64,000 bases of DNA from Acetobacter farinalis. Lineage in GTDB: Bacteria > Pseudomonadota > Alphaproteobacteria > Acetobacterales > Acetobacteraceae. Numbering within the stretch: the first letter of the stretch is position 1; every line of letters starts with the position of its first letter. The translations under genes and the position numbers were made by a program. The stretch is taken from assembly GCF_026240015.1 (NCBI RefSeq), contig NZ_JAPIUX010000010.1:14152-78151 (forward strand), written 5' to 3'. Of this stretch, positions 1-7,585 are shown piece after piece. The notes below the pieces were generated by a model. That model was not told the origin of the DNA and searched no databases. It saw only the letters and a list, made by a program, of their open reading frames with translations.

Positions 1-342
1 GCCCTGATGGAAGAGCTGGCCAAAATTATTCGCGTCATGCGGAAATTTGATGAGACAGCTCCCCATTCCGTTCTGCTGGTGCTGGATGCCACAACCGGGC
101 AGAACGCCATGGAGCAGGTGCGCGTGTTCCGTGAGCTGGTGAACGTGACCGGCCTTGTGGTGACAAAGCTGGACGGTTCGGCCCGAGGCGGCATTGTGGT
201 GGCGCTGGCGGACAGTTTTGGTCTGCCCGTGCATGCCGTGGGTGTGGGGGAACAGGCGGAAGACCTGCGGCCCTTCTCCGCGCAGGATTTTGCCAAAGGG
301 CTGGTCGGTCTGCCGGAAGGAGAGGCCGAAGCGGCGTCCTGA
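1..342 (+). CDS. ftsY: Signal recognition particle receptor FtsY, C-terminal part
   Basis: The reading frame is open from the first base, so this is the 3' end of a gene that begins before the window. The visible 113 residues are the end of an SRP-type GTPase NG domain. They show the VLDATTGQNA segment, the TKLDGSARGG motif that supplies guanine specificity, and a closing GVGEQAEDLRPF stretch. FtsY docks ribosome-SRP complexes at the inner membrane for co-translational insertion. Ffh shares these motifs, but it carries a methionine-rich M domain after this point. Here the protein ends shortly after the NG domain, which favours FtsY. Confidence 0.93.
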   Translation, partial: ALMEELAKIIRVMRKFDETAPHSVLLVLDATTGQNAMEQVRVFRELVNVTGLVVTKLDGSARGGIVVALADSFGLPVHAVGVGEQAEDLRPFSAQDFAKGLVGLPEGEAEAAS

Positions 343-417
343 TCATGGCAGGAGGGTGCGGGGCGTAGTTTTTTTGCACAGGTGACGGATTTTCCCCCCG
401 GTGCTACTTATGCTTCC

Positions 418-446
418 TTGACAGGATATGGCAGCGCCGTTAGCAA
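418..446 (+). promoter_or_regulatory. Putative sigma70 promoter of the atp F0 operon
   Basis: A TTGACA hexamer at 418-423 is followed by a 17-base spacer and TAGCAA at 441-446. The atpI start lies about 30 bases downstream. The -35 is perfect and the -10 is weak. This is a pattern match only, with no transcription data. Confidence 0.5.
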
Positions 447-476
447 GCGCCTGCACCCTTCTTGGAGGTGCGAAGT

Positions 477-776
477 ATGGGTGAAGACAGCGACGAGTCC
501 TTTACCAAACGACTGAGAGAGGCGGAACGCCGGGCCGGTCAGTTGGAAGAAGGGCAGAAAGTCAGTGTGGTTGACAAGGAAGAGCAATCCTTGCCTGCAC
601 TGGCACTCAGGGCCGGGACAGAAATGATTTCTGCTCTGGTTGTTGGGGTGGCTGCTGGGTGGGGTCTGGACCGCTGGTTCCATACCCGTGCCATCTTCCT
701 GATCATCTTCGCGCTGCTGGGCGGAAGTGCAGGAGTGCTGAATGTCTGGCGGCTCGTAAAGCCACCGGAACAGTAA
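477..776 (+). CDS. atpI: ATP synthase subunit I (AtpI-like)
   Basis: This small membrane protein of 99 residues precedes the F0 genes, as atpI does in alphaproteobacteria. The N-terminal half is charged and soluble. Two hydrophobic segments follow, the first around MISALVVGVAAGWGLDRWF and the second around IFLIIFALLGGSAGVLNVW, which is the AtpI family pattern. AtpI proteins are thought to help c-ring assembly or Mg2+ supply. The ATG at 477 is chosen because GGAGGT sits at 464-469 with ideal spacing. An in-frame TTG at 462 would lie upstream of that ribosome binding site. Confidence 0.88.
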   Translation: MGEDSDESFTKRLREAERRAGQLEEGQKVSVVDKEEQSLPALALRAGTEMISALVVGVAAGWGLDRWFHTRAIFLIIFALLGGSAGVLNVWRLVKPPEQ

Positions 777-834
777 GTTGGAAAGCTGAAGGCCCGGCGG
801 AGCAGCCCGGGTCCGGTGAAGTGGGAGAACGGTT

Positions 835-1584
835 TTGGCGGGCGGTTCCAGTATCGACGTACTTGGTCAGTTCGAGCTTCGTCCCGTTCTTGGCGGGCTT
901 GGTGAGGCACTGCGCTTCAGTCAGTCACCTCTCTACATGATCCTGGCCGCGTGCCTGGTTCTGGCGTTCCTCTATTTCGGCATGCGTCCTGCTGCTGTCG
1001 TGCCTGGCCGGTTTCAGGCTGCGGCCGAGGTGTGCTACGAATTCATTCGCAGCATGGCGGTGGATACGATCGGACCGGAAGGCGCTGCCTTCTTCCCGTT
1101 CATCTTCACGCTGTTCTTCTTCATTCTGGCCGGGAATTACATCGGCCTGCTGCCCTTCTCCTTTACCTTCACCAGCCATATTGCGGTGACCCTGGCCCTT
1201 GCGGTCATGGTGTTCCTGCTGACGGTGATCGTGTCGCTCCGGGCGCAGGGGTTCCGCTTCTTCGCGCATTTCATGCCGGCTGGTGCCAGCATGTATCTCG
1301 CGCCGCTGCTGATCCCGATTGAAATCCTGTCCTTTCTCTCTCGCCCCGTGAGCCTGTCCATCCGACTGTTTGCAAACATGGTCGCCGGGCATGTCATGTT
1401 CGATATTTTCGCAAGCTTTGTCATCATGCTCGCCGGTTTTGGCGTGGTGGGTGATGTGTTTGCGATAGGGCCTATTGCCATTAACATGGCGCTGGTGGCT
1501 CTTGAGTTGCTGGTTGGTGTATTGCAGGCCTACGTGTTTGCCATCCTGACCTGCATCTACCTGCGGGAGGCCGTGGCTCACTGA
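835..1584 (+). CDS. atpB: ATP synthase F0 subunit a
   Basis: Subunit a forms the two proton half-channels of F0 in the inner membrane. The protein has 249 residues with five to six hydrophobic segments. The essential arginine of helix 4 is visible as R177 in SLSIRLFANMVAGH, and the C-terminal helix contains the LLVGVLQAYVFAIL pattern typical of the family. The start is a TTG preceded by GGGAGA at 823-828. The gene lies between atpI and atpE in the usual order. Confidence 0.96.
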   Translation: MAGGSSIDVLGQFELRPVLGGLGEALRFSQSPLYMILAACLVLAFLYFGMRPAAVVPGRFQAAAEVCYEFIRSMAVDTIGPEGAAFFPFIFTLFFFILAGNYIGLLPFSFTFTSHIAVTLALAVMVFLLTVIVSLRAQGFRFFAHFMPAGASMYLAPLLIPIEILSFLSRPVSLSIRLFANMVAGHVMFDIFASFVIMLAGFGVVGDVFAIGPIAINMALVALELLVGVLQAYVFAILTCIYLREAVAH

Positions 1585-1637
1585 GCTGCTTTGCCCGTTT
1601 CGTTTGAACTGTACTTTTTAACAAGGAAGTGACTGAT

Positions 1638-1862
1638 ATGGACATCGCTGCAGCCCGGGAAATCGGTGCAGGTATCGCCGTGATCGCCCTCGCCGGCGTT
1701 GGTATCGGCCTCGGCAACATCTTTTCAACGCTGGTGAGCAGCATTGCTCGTAACCCCGCTTCCCGTCCGCATGTGTTCGGTCTGGGCATGCTGGGCTTCG
1801 CGCTGACAGAAGCTATCGCGCTGTTCGCGCTTCTCATCGCGTTCCTGATCCTTTTCGTCTAA
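1638..1862 (+). CDS. atpE: ATP synthase F0 subunit c
   Basis: This is the proton-carrying c-ring subunit, a two-helix hairpin of 74 residues. The first helix carries the glycine-rich AGVGIGLGN motif. The polar loop is ARNPASRP. The carboxylate that binds the proton is E58 in the second helix (LTEAIALF). The ATG at 1638 is preferred because AAGGAAG at 1623-1629 is correctly spaced from it. A GTG at 1629 overlaps that ribosome binding site and would add three residues. Confidence 0.97.
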   Translation: MDIAAAREIGAGIAVIALAGVGIGLGNIFSTLVSSIARNPASRPHVFGLGMLGFALTEAIALFALLIAFLILFV

Positions 1863-1890
1863 TAAACGGCAGGGAAAGGGAGGCTCTCCT

Positions 1891-2490
1891 GTGGGTGTCA
1901 TGATGAAGATGGTCCGTGCCGGTTTGTTCGCTACGGTATCCGGCGTGTCTCTTCTGGTAATGGCTGCACCTGGTGCACACGCCACAGGGATGCCTCAGCT
2001 CGATTTTCACAACCCCATGGTTACCGGTCAGGTAATCTGGGGTGCTGTGATCTTCCTGGGCTTTTATCTGGCGTTGAGCCAGATCATGCTGCCGCGCGTT
2101 GGTCGTGTTCTGGAAGACCGGAGCAAGCGTATTTCGGGTGATCTCGATGTTGCGCGTGCTGCAAAACAGGATGCGGACAAAGCCGTGGCGGAACTTCAGC
2201 AGGCCCGTAAGGATGCCATGGCTGAAGCCCAGTCCAATCTTCAGAAAGCGCTGGATGAAGAACAGCGTGCTGCGGATAAGAAGCTGGAAGAAATCAATGC
2301 GCGCCTGTCAGCAGAAATTGCTGATGCGGAAAAACGCGTTGCTGCCGAAAAAGCACGTGCATTCGGTACACTCAAAGAAATTGCGGCCGATACAACACAG
2401 GCGCTCGTTTCCCGCCTGACAGGTACCACACCCGATGCCCAGCTTGTGGCGCAGAAGGTTGAAGGTGCTACCGCGCACCAGAATATCTGA
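1891..2490 (+). CDS. atpG: ATP synthase F0 subunit b' (AtpF', AtpG)
   Basis: This is the first of two consecutive b-type stator subunits, the arrangement found in alphaproteobacteria and photosynthetic bacteria. The 199 residues begin with a signal-like hydrophobic N-terminus ending near APGAHATG. A membrane segment follows (QVIWGAVIFLGFYLAL), then a long charged coiled coil rich in Ala, Glu, Lys and Gln from about residue 70 to 180. The start is GTG with GGGAGG at 1878-1883. The b' subunit pairs with the next gene product to form the peripheral stalk. Confidence 0.92.
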   Translation: MGVMMKMVRAGLFATVSGVSLLVMAAPGAHATGMPQLDFHNPMVTGQVIWGAVIFLGFYLALSQIMLPRVGRVLEDRSKRISGDLDVARAAKQDADKAVAELQQARKDAMAEAQSNLQKALDEEQRAADKKLEEINARLSAEIADAEKRVAAEKARAFGTLKEIAADTTQALVSRLTGTTPDAQLVAQKVEGATAHQNI

Positions 2491-2514
2491 CCGGCTTCGG
2501 GAGAACTTGTAGTC

Positions 2515-3018
2515 ATGTCTGGCATTTTTCACGAAGCGGGTTTCTGGTTCGCTGTTTCCTTCGTTCTGTTTTTCGCCTTCTTCTGGCGCAGGCTGTGGAC
2601 ACCTATCACAGCCGTGCTGGATAGCCGCGCGGCCCGCATCCGGAGTGAGCTGGATGAATCTGCCCAGCTCCGTCGGGAAGCCGAGCAGATGCTGGAAGAC
2701 GCCACGCGTGAGCGTGAGCAGGCTCTGGTGGAAGCCCGTTCCATGGTTGAGCAGTCTCTTCACCATGCGGCAGAACTGGCTGAAAAAGCCCGTACAGAAG
2801 CCGAAGCAGCCGTGCAGCGCCATGAACAGATGGCACGTGACCGGATTGCAGCGGTAGAACGCGCCGCTATCAAGGAAGTGCGTCAGGCTGCCGTGGATGT
2901 GGCGGTTGAGGCCGCACGCGGCGTTATTGGTCAGTCTCTTGACCCGAAGAAGGCAGAAGAACTGGTCGATCGGGCCATTGCCGATCTGCCGTCCGCTCTT
3001 GCGCGCCGCGTTGCCTGA
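2515..3018 (+). CDS. atpF: ATP synthase F0 subunit b
   Basis: This is the second stator subunit, 167 residues long. It has one N-terminal membrane helix (FWFAVSFVLFFAFFWR) followed by a long alanine- and glutamate-rich amphipathic helix reaching nearly to the C-terminus. It links F0 subunit a to the delta subunit of F1 and keeps the stator from rotating. GGGAGA lies upstream of the ATG. It closes the F0 set; no F1 genes follow, as expected where the two operons are separate. Confidence 0.94.
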   Translation: MSGIFHEAGFWFAVSFVLFFAFFWRRLWTPITAVLDSRAARIRSELDESAQLRREAEQMLEDATREREQALVEARSMVEQSLHHAAELAEKARTEAEAAVQRHEQMARDRIAAVERAAIKEVRQAAVDVAVEAARGVIGQSLDPKKAEELVDRAIADLPSALARRVA

Positions 3019-3044
3019 GCGCCCTGATTGTTGATTGATCAGGC

Positions 3045-3800
3045 TTGAACGCGCTCTCTTCTTCCCGGAATGATAATAGTCCGGTTCTGAGCATTGTCAT
3101 TGCCGTTCTGGATGAACGGGATAACCTCCCGTTTGTCTGCCAGGAACTGGCGGAAGCCTGTGTGCATCTGCCAGAGACTGAAGTTGTTTTTGTGGATGAC
3201 GGCAGTCGGGATGATACCGTAGCTGTCCTCCAGAAAATGCGGGCCGAAGTTTTACCCGGCCTGCGTGTCCTCTCCCATGATCATTGCTGTGGCAAGTCCG
3301 CCGCCCTGCGCACAGGCATTACCGCCGCGCGTGGCGAATGGATTGCCACGATTGACGGGGATGGTCAGGATGACCCGCGTGAGTTGATTGGCCTGCTGCG
3401 GCTAGCCCGTGCCGCCAATGGCGTGCCGCCTCTTGTGGTGGGGGTGCGCAAAAAGCGCCGGGATGGATGGTCCCGCCGGTTCGCAACGCGGTTTGCCAAT
3501 GGCTTGCGCCGCCGCCTGCTGCGGGATGAGTGCCCGGATACGGGCGCGCCCATCAAGCTTTTCCAGCGCGAAGCATTTTTGAAGCTGCCCCAGTTTGAAG
3601 GGCTGCATCGCTTTCTGCCCGCGCTGTTTGCCTCTTATGGTGTGCCGCTGGTGTGCCACCCGGTTCAACACCGGCCGCGCCTGCACGGGCAGTCCAAATA
3701 TACCAATTTCAACCGTGCGCTGGTGGGAATACGGGATCTGCTGGGTGTGATCTGGCTGCGGAACCGCACGCGCCTGCCGCGCTCGGTTCGCGAATGCTAG
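3045..3800 (+). CDS. GT2 family glycosyltransferase, DPM1/polyprenyl-phosphate type
   Basis: This is a GT-A fold transferase of 251 residues. It has VVFVDDGSRDDT at residues 47-58 and the DGDGQDDP box around 104-111, the signature of dolichyl- or undecaprenyl-phosphate sugar synthases. It has no C-terminal membrane helices, unlike ArnC. Such enzymes load a sugar from a nucleotide onto a polyprenyl phosphate at the inner membrane. The TTG start is the only reasonable one in frame after the preceding stop. The gene overlaps the following ArnT-like gene by a few bases, so the pair is probably translationally coupled: one enzyme makes the lipid-linked sugar and the other uses it. The actual sugar is not determinable here. 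Confidence 0.82.
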   Translation: MNALSSSRNDNSPVLSIVIAVLDERDNLPFVCQELAEACVHLPETEVVFVDDGSRDDTVAVLQKMRAEVLPGLRVLSHDHCCGKSAALRTGITAARGEWIATIDGDGQDDPRELIGLLRLARAANGVPPLVVGVRKKRRDGWSRRFATRFANGLRRRLLRDECPDTGAPIKLFQREAFLKLPQFEGLHRFLPALFASYGVPLVCHPVQHRPRLHGQSKYTNFNRALVGIRDLLGVIWLRNRTRLPRSVREC

Positions 3801-5476
3801 GCTCACGCTGGGGCCAGCACCCTCTTTCCCGGCGTGGGTTGGCGTTGCTCGGCCTGCTGGCATTTTTCCTTTTCTTGCCGGGGCGGGCCTCCACCCCACC
3901 GTTTGACCGTGATGAGCCGCGCTATATGGAAGCGACGGCCCAGATGCTGGAAAGCGGAAATTTTGTGGATGTCCGCTTTCAGGACAAACCCCGCTATCTT
4001 CAGCCTGCCGGAATTTACTGGCTGGAAGCAGCATCCGTCGCGGTAACAGGCACCCTGAAAACCCGTGCGGTATGGGCGTATCGCCTGCCCTCCCTGCTGG
4101 CCATGTCTGCCGTTGTGGTGCTGACAGCATGGATGGGCTCCATCCTGTTTGGCGCAACAGCCGGGCTTGCGGCGGGCGTGATGCTGATGGTGTCCGTGCT
4201 GGTCTCGGCGGAAAGCCGGATGGGCACGATTGATTCCACCCTGCTGCTCAGTGTGGTGCTGGCGCAGGCAGCCCTGCTGCGGGCTTTGTGTGATCGTGAA
4301 GCCGGACGCCCGACGTTTCTTCGGACAGCCCTGCTCTACTGGGGAGCCATTGGCTGCGGCCTGATGCTGAAGGGGCCGGTTATTCTTATTCCGTCTCTGG
4401 CCACGCCTTTGTGCCTGGCCGCGGTGGAGCGGAATTTCAGCCTGTGGCGCAGGCTTCGGCCTGCATGGGGGTGGCTGGTTTCTCTGGCCATTCTGCTGCC
4501 CTGGTGCGTGGCGATTGGTGTTGTCAGCCATGGCGAGTTTTTCCGCAGGGCTGTGGGCACAAATTTTCTGGGCAAGGTGGCTTCCGGCCAGCAGGCGCAT
4601 GGCCTGCCGCCCGGCTATCATCTTCTGGTGTTTCTGATTGCCTTCTGGCCGGGCTCGTTCTTTGCGGCGGCCGCGCTGCCTGCCGTGCTGAAAAGCCGCA
4701 CGCTTCTGTCTGTCAGATACCTGCTGTGCTGGATCATTCCGCACTGGGTGGTGTTTGAAGCCATTGCGACCAAGCTGCCGCATTATGTGCTGCCCACTTA
4801 TCCGGCCATTGCCATTCTGACTGCGGGCATGCTGGCGCAGGGGGCTCCTGTGTGGGCGGGCTGGCCCCGCGCTGTCTGGGCGCGTCTGGCGCTGGGGGCT
4901 TATGGCATACTCTGGACCGCTGTTGGTGTGGCGCTTGCTCTGGCTGGCCCGGTACTGGTGTGGACGCTGGAGCATACCCTCTCCCTGCCGGCCCTGATTC
5001 TGGCGGCGGGAACCCTGCCACTTGTCGGCCTTTCCGTTGTGTTCATCTGCCGCTCGGAGCTGCGCAAGGCCCTGCTGGCCAGCGTGGCCTCCGCCGTGCT
5101 GTTGTATATCGGGCTGTTCACGGTTGTGGTGCCGCGTCTGCACAGCATCTGGCTGGCTCCGCGCCTGACGGCACTGGTCACGGCGCATCGCCCGTGCGGG
5201 CAGATGGAAGTATCGTCCGTCTCTTTTTCCGAGCCGAGCCTTGTGTTCCTGCTGGGGGGCAAGGTGCATCTGGAAGGAGCGGCAGATGCCGCGCGCCGGA
5301 TGCAGGCCAATGAAGCCTGCGCGGTCGCTCTGGTGGATGTGAAAGACAGCGAGGCCTTTCTTGCCGCACTCGGCCCGGCCCGCAGCCGTGTGCAAACCTA
5401 TGGTTCCGTGACCGGGATGAACTATTCAAACGGGCATCATCTGACCATCAGCCTGTATGGCCTGACACCCCGCTAA
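3794..5476 (+). CDS. ArnT/PMT-like integral membrane glycosyltransferase
   Basis: This multi-spanning membrane protein of 560 residues has about 11-12 hydrophobic segments. Its first periplasmic loop contains FDRDEPRYMEATAQML (residues 38-52), the acidic pair that coordinates the polyprenyl-phosphate donor in the ArnT/PMT superfamily. It is followed by DKPRYLQPAGIYWLEA. Enzymes of this kind move a sugar from undecaprenyl phosphate to lipid A, protein or another envelope acceptor on the periplasmic side. The ATG at 3794 overlaps the stop of the preceding GT2 gene (ATGCTAG). In-frame starts upstream would run deep into that gene. The acceptor is unknown; lipid A amino-sugar modification is only one possibility. 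Confidence 0.85.
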   Translation: MLGSRWGQHPLSRRGLALLGLLAFFLFLPGRASTPPFDRDEPRYMEATAQMLESGNFVDVRFQDKPRYLQPAGIYWLEAASVAVTGTLKTRAVWAYRLPSLLAMSAVVVLTAWMGSILFGATAGLAAGVMLMVSVLVSAESRMGTIDSTLLLSVVLAQAALLRALCDREAGRPTFLRTALLYWGAIGCGLMLKGPVILIPSLATPLCLAAVERNFSLWRRLRPAWGWLVSLAILLPWCVAIGVVSHGEFFRRAVGTNFLGKVASGQQAHGLPPGYHLLVFLIAFWPGSFFAAAALPAVLKSRTLLSVRYLLCWIIPHWVVFEAIATKLPHYVLPTYPAIAILTAGMLAQGAPVWAGWPRAVWARLALGAYGILWTAVGVALALAGPVLVWTLEHTLSLPALILAAGTLPLVGLSVVFICRSELRKALLASVASAVLLYIGLFTVVVPRLHSIWLAPRLTALVTAHRPCGQMEVSSVSFSEPSLVFLLGGKVHLEGAADAARRMQANEACAVALVDVKDSEAFLAALGPARSRVQTYGSVTGMNYSNGHHLTISLYGLTPR

Positions 5477-5862
5477 CGTCCGGGGCCTCACGCCCGCGCC
5501 AGAAGAGAGGCCCAAAACAGGCCCAGAAAAAAGCCGGGAAAGAGGTTGGAACCAAGGGCTGGAGCAGGGATCTCCACAGTGCTCCACATCGGGGCCGAAG
5601 CCGCGCTCCAGACAGCACTCCTGAACAACTCTACTGTATGGAAAGCCGCGTGAGCCGGTTGAGAACGAGGCCGGATGAACGCCCCGGTGCTTATTCTGGC
5701 ACGCATCAGCACGTCGGCACTGTTCCGGCGGACGGTGGCAGGGGTATGAAAAGCCCGGGAACGCCTATAAAGTCGGGAAAAGCGCACCAGAGTGTTGCTG
5801 AAGCGCCTTCAGGCGGTATCCTCAACGGGCGCGGTATCTCTATTTTCAGGGAGATATGAAAG
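5477..5862. other. Intergenic stretch without a supported gene
   Basis: About 385 bases separate the ArnT-like gene from the minus-strand tRNA. A minus-strand frame at 5488-5787 is open, but its predicted product is arginine-rich with no recognisable motif and no clear ribosome binding site. I see no gene, repeat or strong terminator that I can support. Confidence 0.5.
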
Positions 5863-5938
5863 TGGTGCCCGCTGGCGGATTCGAACCACCGGCCCCATCA
5901 TTACGAATGACGTGCTCTACCAACTGAGCTAAGCGGGC
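5863..5938 (-). tRNA. tRNA-Thr (anticodon CGT)
   Basis: The reverse complement folds as a complete 76-base tRNA. It has a seven-pair acceptor stem (GCCCGCT with AGCGGGC), a D arm (GCTCAGTTGGTAGAGC), an anticodon stem CGTCA/TGATG with loop TTCGTAA, a T arm with GGTTCGAATCC, discriminator A and an encoded CCA. The anticodon CGT reads ACG, threonine. Confidence 0.95.
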
Positions 5939-5962
5939 ATACTCACTTTCGAGGGGCTGGGT

Positions 5963-5968
5963 ATCATA
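5963..5968 (-). promoter_or_regulatory. Putative extended -10 for tRNA-Thr
   Basis: Reading on the minus strand, TGC-TATGAT lies about 25 bases upstream of the tRNA 5' end. This gives a near-perfect -10 with a TGn extension. No good -35 hexamer is present at 16-18 bases. Confidence 0.35.
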
Positions 5969-6109
5969 GCAGTTCAGGAAACGCAACGGGGAAAGGCGGG
6001 GAAACAGAAGATATTTCGGCCTGTGTGTACGCCTGTCTTATCCCCGCATGGCTGCAATCTTGTGAGATGGCTATTACGTTGAATTTTTTTTCGTTCTAAG
6101 GTTGGCATC

Positions 6110-7585
6110 ATGAGCGTGTCGCAATTTACCGCCCTGATGCGTGAAGCCGTAATGCCTGTTCAGGATACAGCGGTGGATAACACCCGGCACGTTCAGGTTC
6201 TTGAGGGTGTGATAGAGTGTCCGTGCTGTGGCCTGATCCAGAGGCTGCCGGAGCTTCCACCCGGCACGCAGGCGCGTTGCACACGCTGTAACCAGTGTCT
6301 GGACCGGCGTAATAAAACCGCACCTATCGCAACGCCGCTGGCCTTTTGCATTACCTCTGCGGCCTTGTATCTCGCCATGCTGTTTTCCACCCTGATGATG
6401 CTGGACCTCTACGGGCGGCAGCGCACGGTGGATATTCTCACAGGTCCGGTTGAACTCCTGCACGAAGGCTGGGGGGAAGTGGGCGTGCTGGTGGCCATTG
6501 CCACCATTCTGGCCCCCGGCATTGCGATTGCCATGATGGGCATGATTCTCACAGCCTCCCTACGGCCCACCCTGCCGTCCTGGGTGCTGCATCTGATGAA
6601 GTGGTATGAACTGCTGCGCCCCTGGTCCATGGTGGAAGTCTATATTCTGGGTGTGTTCGTGGCCTACACCAAGCTGGTGGATCTGGCGTTTGTGGAGGTG
6701 GGTGCCGCGGTTTATCTGGTGGCCGGGCTGATGGTCTCCATGGCCGCGACAGATGCCACGCTGGATACGGAACTCATCTGGCAGCACCGGCGGATTGACC
6801 CGTATATGCGGCTCATGAAAGGCCCGCGCCTGCCGTTGCGCTTTGTGTCGACGGGGGAAGAGGCGCTGATGCCTTCCGCCAACCGGGTGTCCTGCCTTTC
6901 CTGCGGGCTGGTGCTGGAGTTTGAACATCCGGTCTCCGCTACGGAGCCAGCGGGCCACTGCCCGCGCTGCGGGCATGTGGTGCGGCGGCGCAAGGCGGAG
7001 AGCATGGGCCGCACCATGGCGCTGCTGATTTCAGCCATCGTGTTTTATCTGCCCGCCAATCTTTATCCGGTCATGACCGTTATCCGCATGGGGGCGGGCA
7101 CAGGTCATACCATTGTGGAAGGGGCGATCGAGCTATGGGTGGAGGGAATGATCCCGCTTTCCCTGCTGGTTCTGTTTGCCAGCGTGACGGTGCCGGTTCT
7201 CAAGGTTGTCGGCCTGTCCTACATGGTCATAACCACACGGCTCAGGTCTCGTAAGGCTCTGGCTTTCAGGTCCAGTGTCTATCGTATCATTGATATCATT
7301 GGCCGCTGGTCCATGATTGACGTGTTTATGGTCTCTATTCTGGTTGCTATGGTGCGGTTTAACCATATGGCCAGTATTACGGCGAACGGCGGTATGGTGT
7401 GTTTTGCCGCCGTTGTTGTGCTGACAATTTTTGCGGTCCACACGTTTGACCCGCGTCTGATGTGGGATGCCGCAGGTGAAAATGGCGATACGGCCTTTGC
7501 TCAGGGCCCCGGCGATGTCGGGCACAGGGAGCAGGCCGCACAGACCAGTGCATATCTGGGTAACATGGAGCCGGACAGGGCGTGA
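6110..7585 (+). CDS. pqiA: PqiA-like integral membrane protein (two PqiA domains)
   Basis: This protein of 491 residues has two tandem PqiA modules. Each begins with a zinc-ribbon-like double CxxC: the first uses C37/C40 and C57/C60, the second starts near residue 263 (SCLSCG ... CPRCG). Four hydrophobic segments follow each module. PqiA is the inner-membrane part of the Pqi intermembrane lipid transport system. The next two genes encode the matching MCE protein and lipoprotein, with a GTGA overlap to pqiB, so this is a three-gene operon. The length agrees with the family (about 420-490). Confidence 0.9.
   Translation: MSVSQFTALMREAVMPVQDTAVDNTRHVQVLEGVIECPCCGLIQRLPELPPGTQARCTRCNQCLDRRNKTAPIATPLAFCITSAALYLAMLFSTLMMLDLYGRQRTVDILTGPVELLHEGWGEVGVLVAIATILAPGIAIAMMGMILTASLRPTLPSWVLHLMKWYELLRPWSMVEVYILGVFVAYTKLVDLAFVEVGAAVYLVAGLMVSMAATDATLDTELIWQHRRIDPYMRLMKGPRLPLRFVSTGEEALMPSANRVSCLSCGLVLEFEHPVSATEPAGHCPRCGHVVRRRKAESMGRTMALLISAIVFYLPANLYPVMTVIRMGAGTGHTIVEGAIELWVEGMIPLSLLVLFASVTVPVLKVVGLSYMVITTRLRSRKALAFRSSVYRIIDIIGRWSMIDVFMVSILVAMVRFNHMASITANGGMVCFAAVVVLTIFAVHTFDPRLMWDAAGENGDTAFAQGPGDVGHREQAAQTSAYLGNMEPDRA

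Noticed and set aside
3803..5395. Minus-strand frame opposite the ArnT-like gene (530 codons)
   Set aside because: Gln/His/Arg-rich composition and no motif; a shadow of the membrane protein gene.
5488..5787. Minus-strand small frame between the ArnT-like gene and tRNA-Thr
   Set aside because: No ribosome binding site, Arg-rich N-terminus and no motif; reported only as intergenic.
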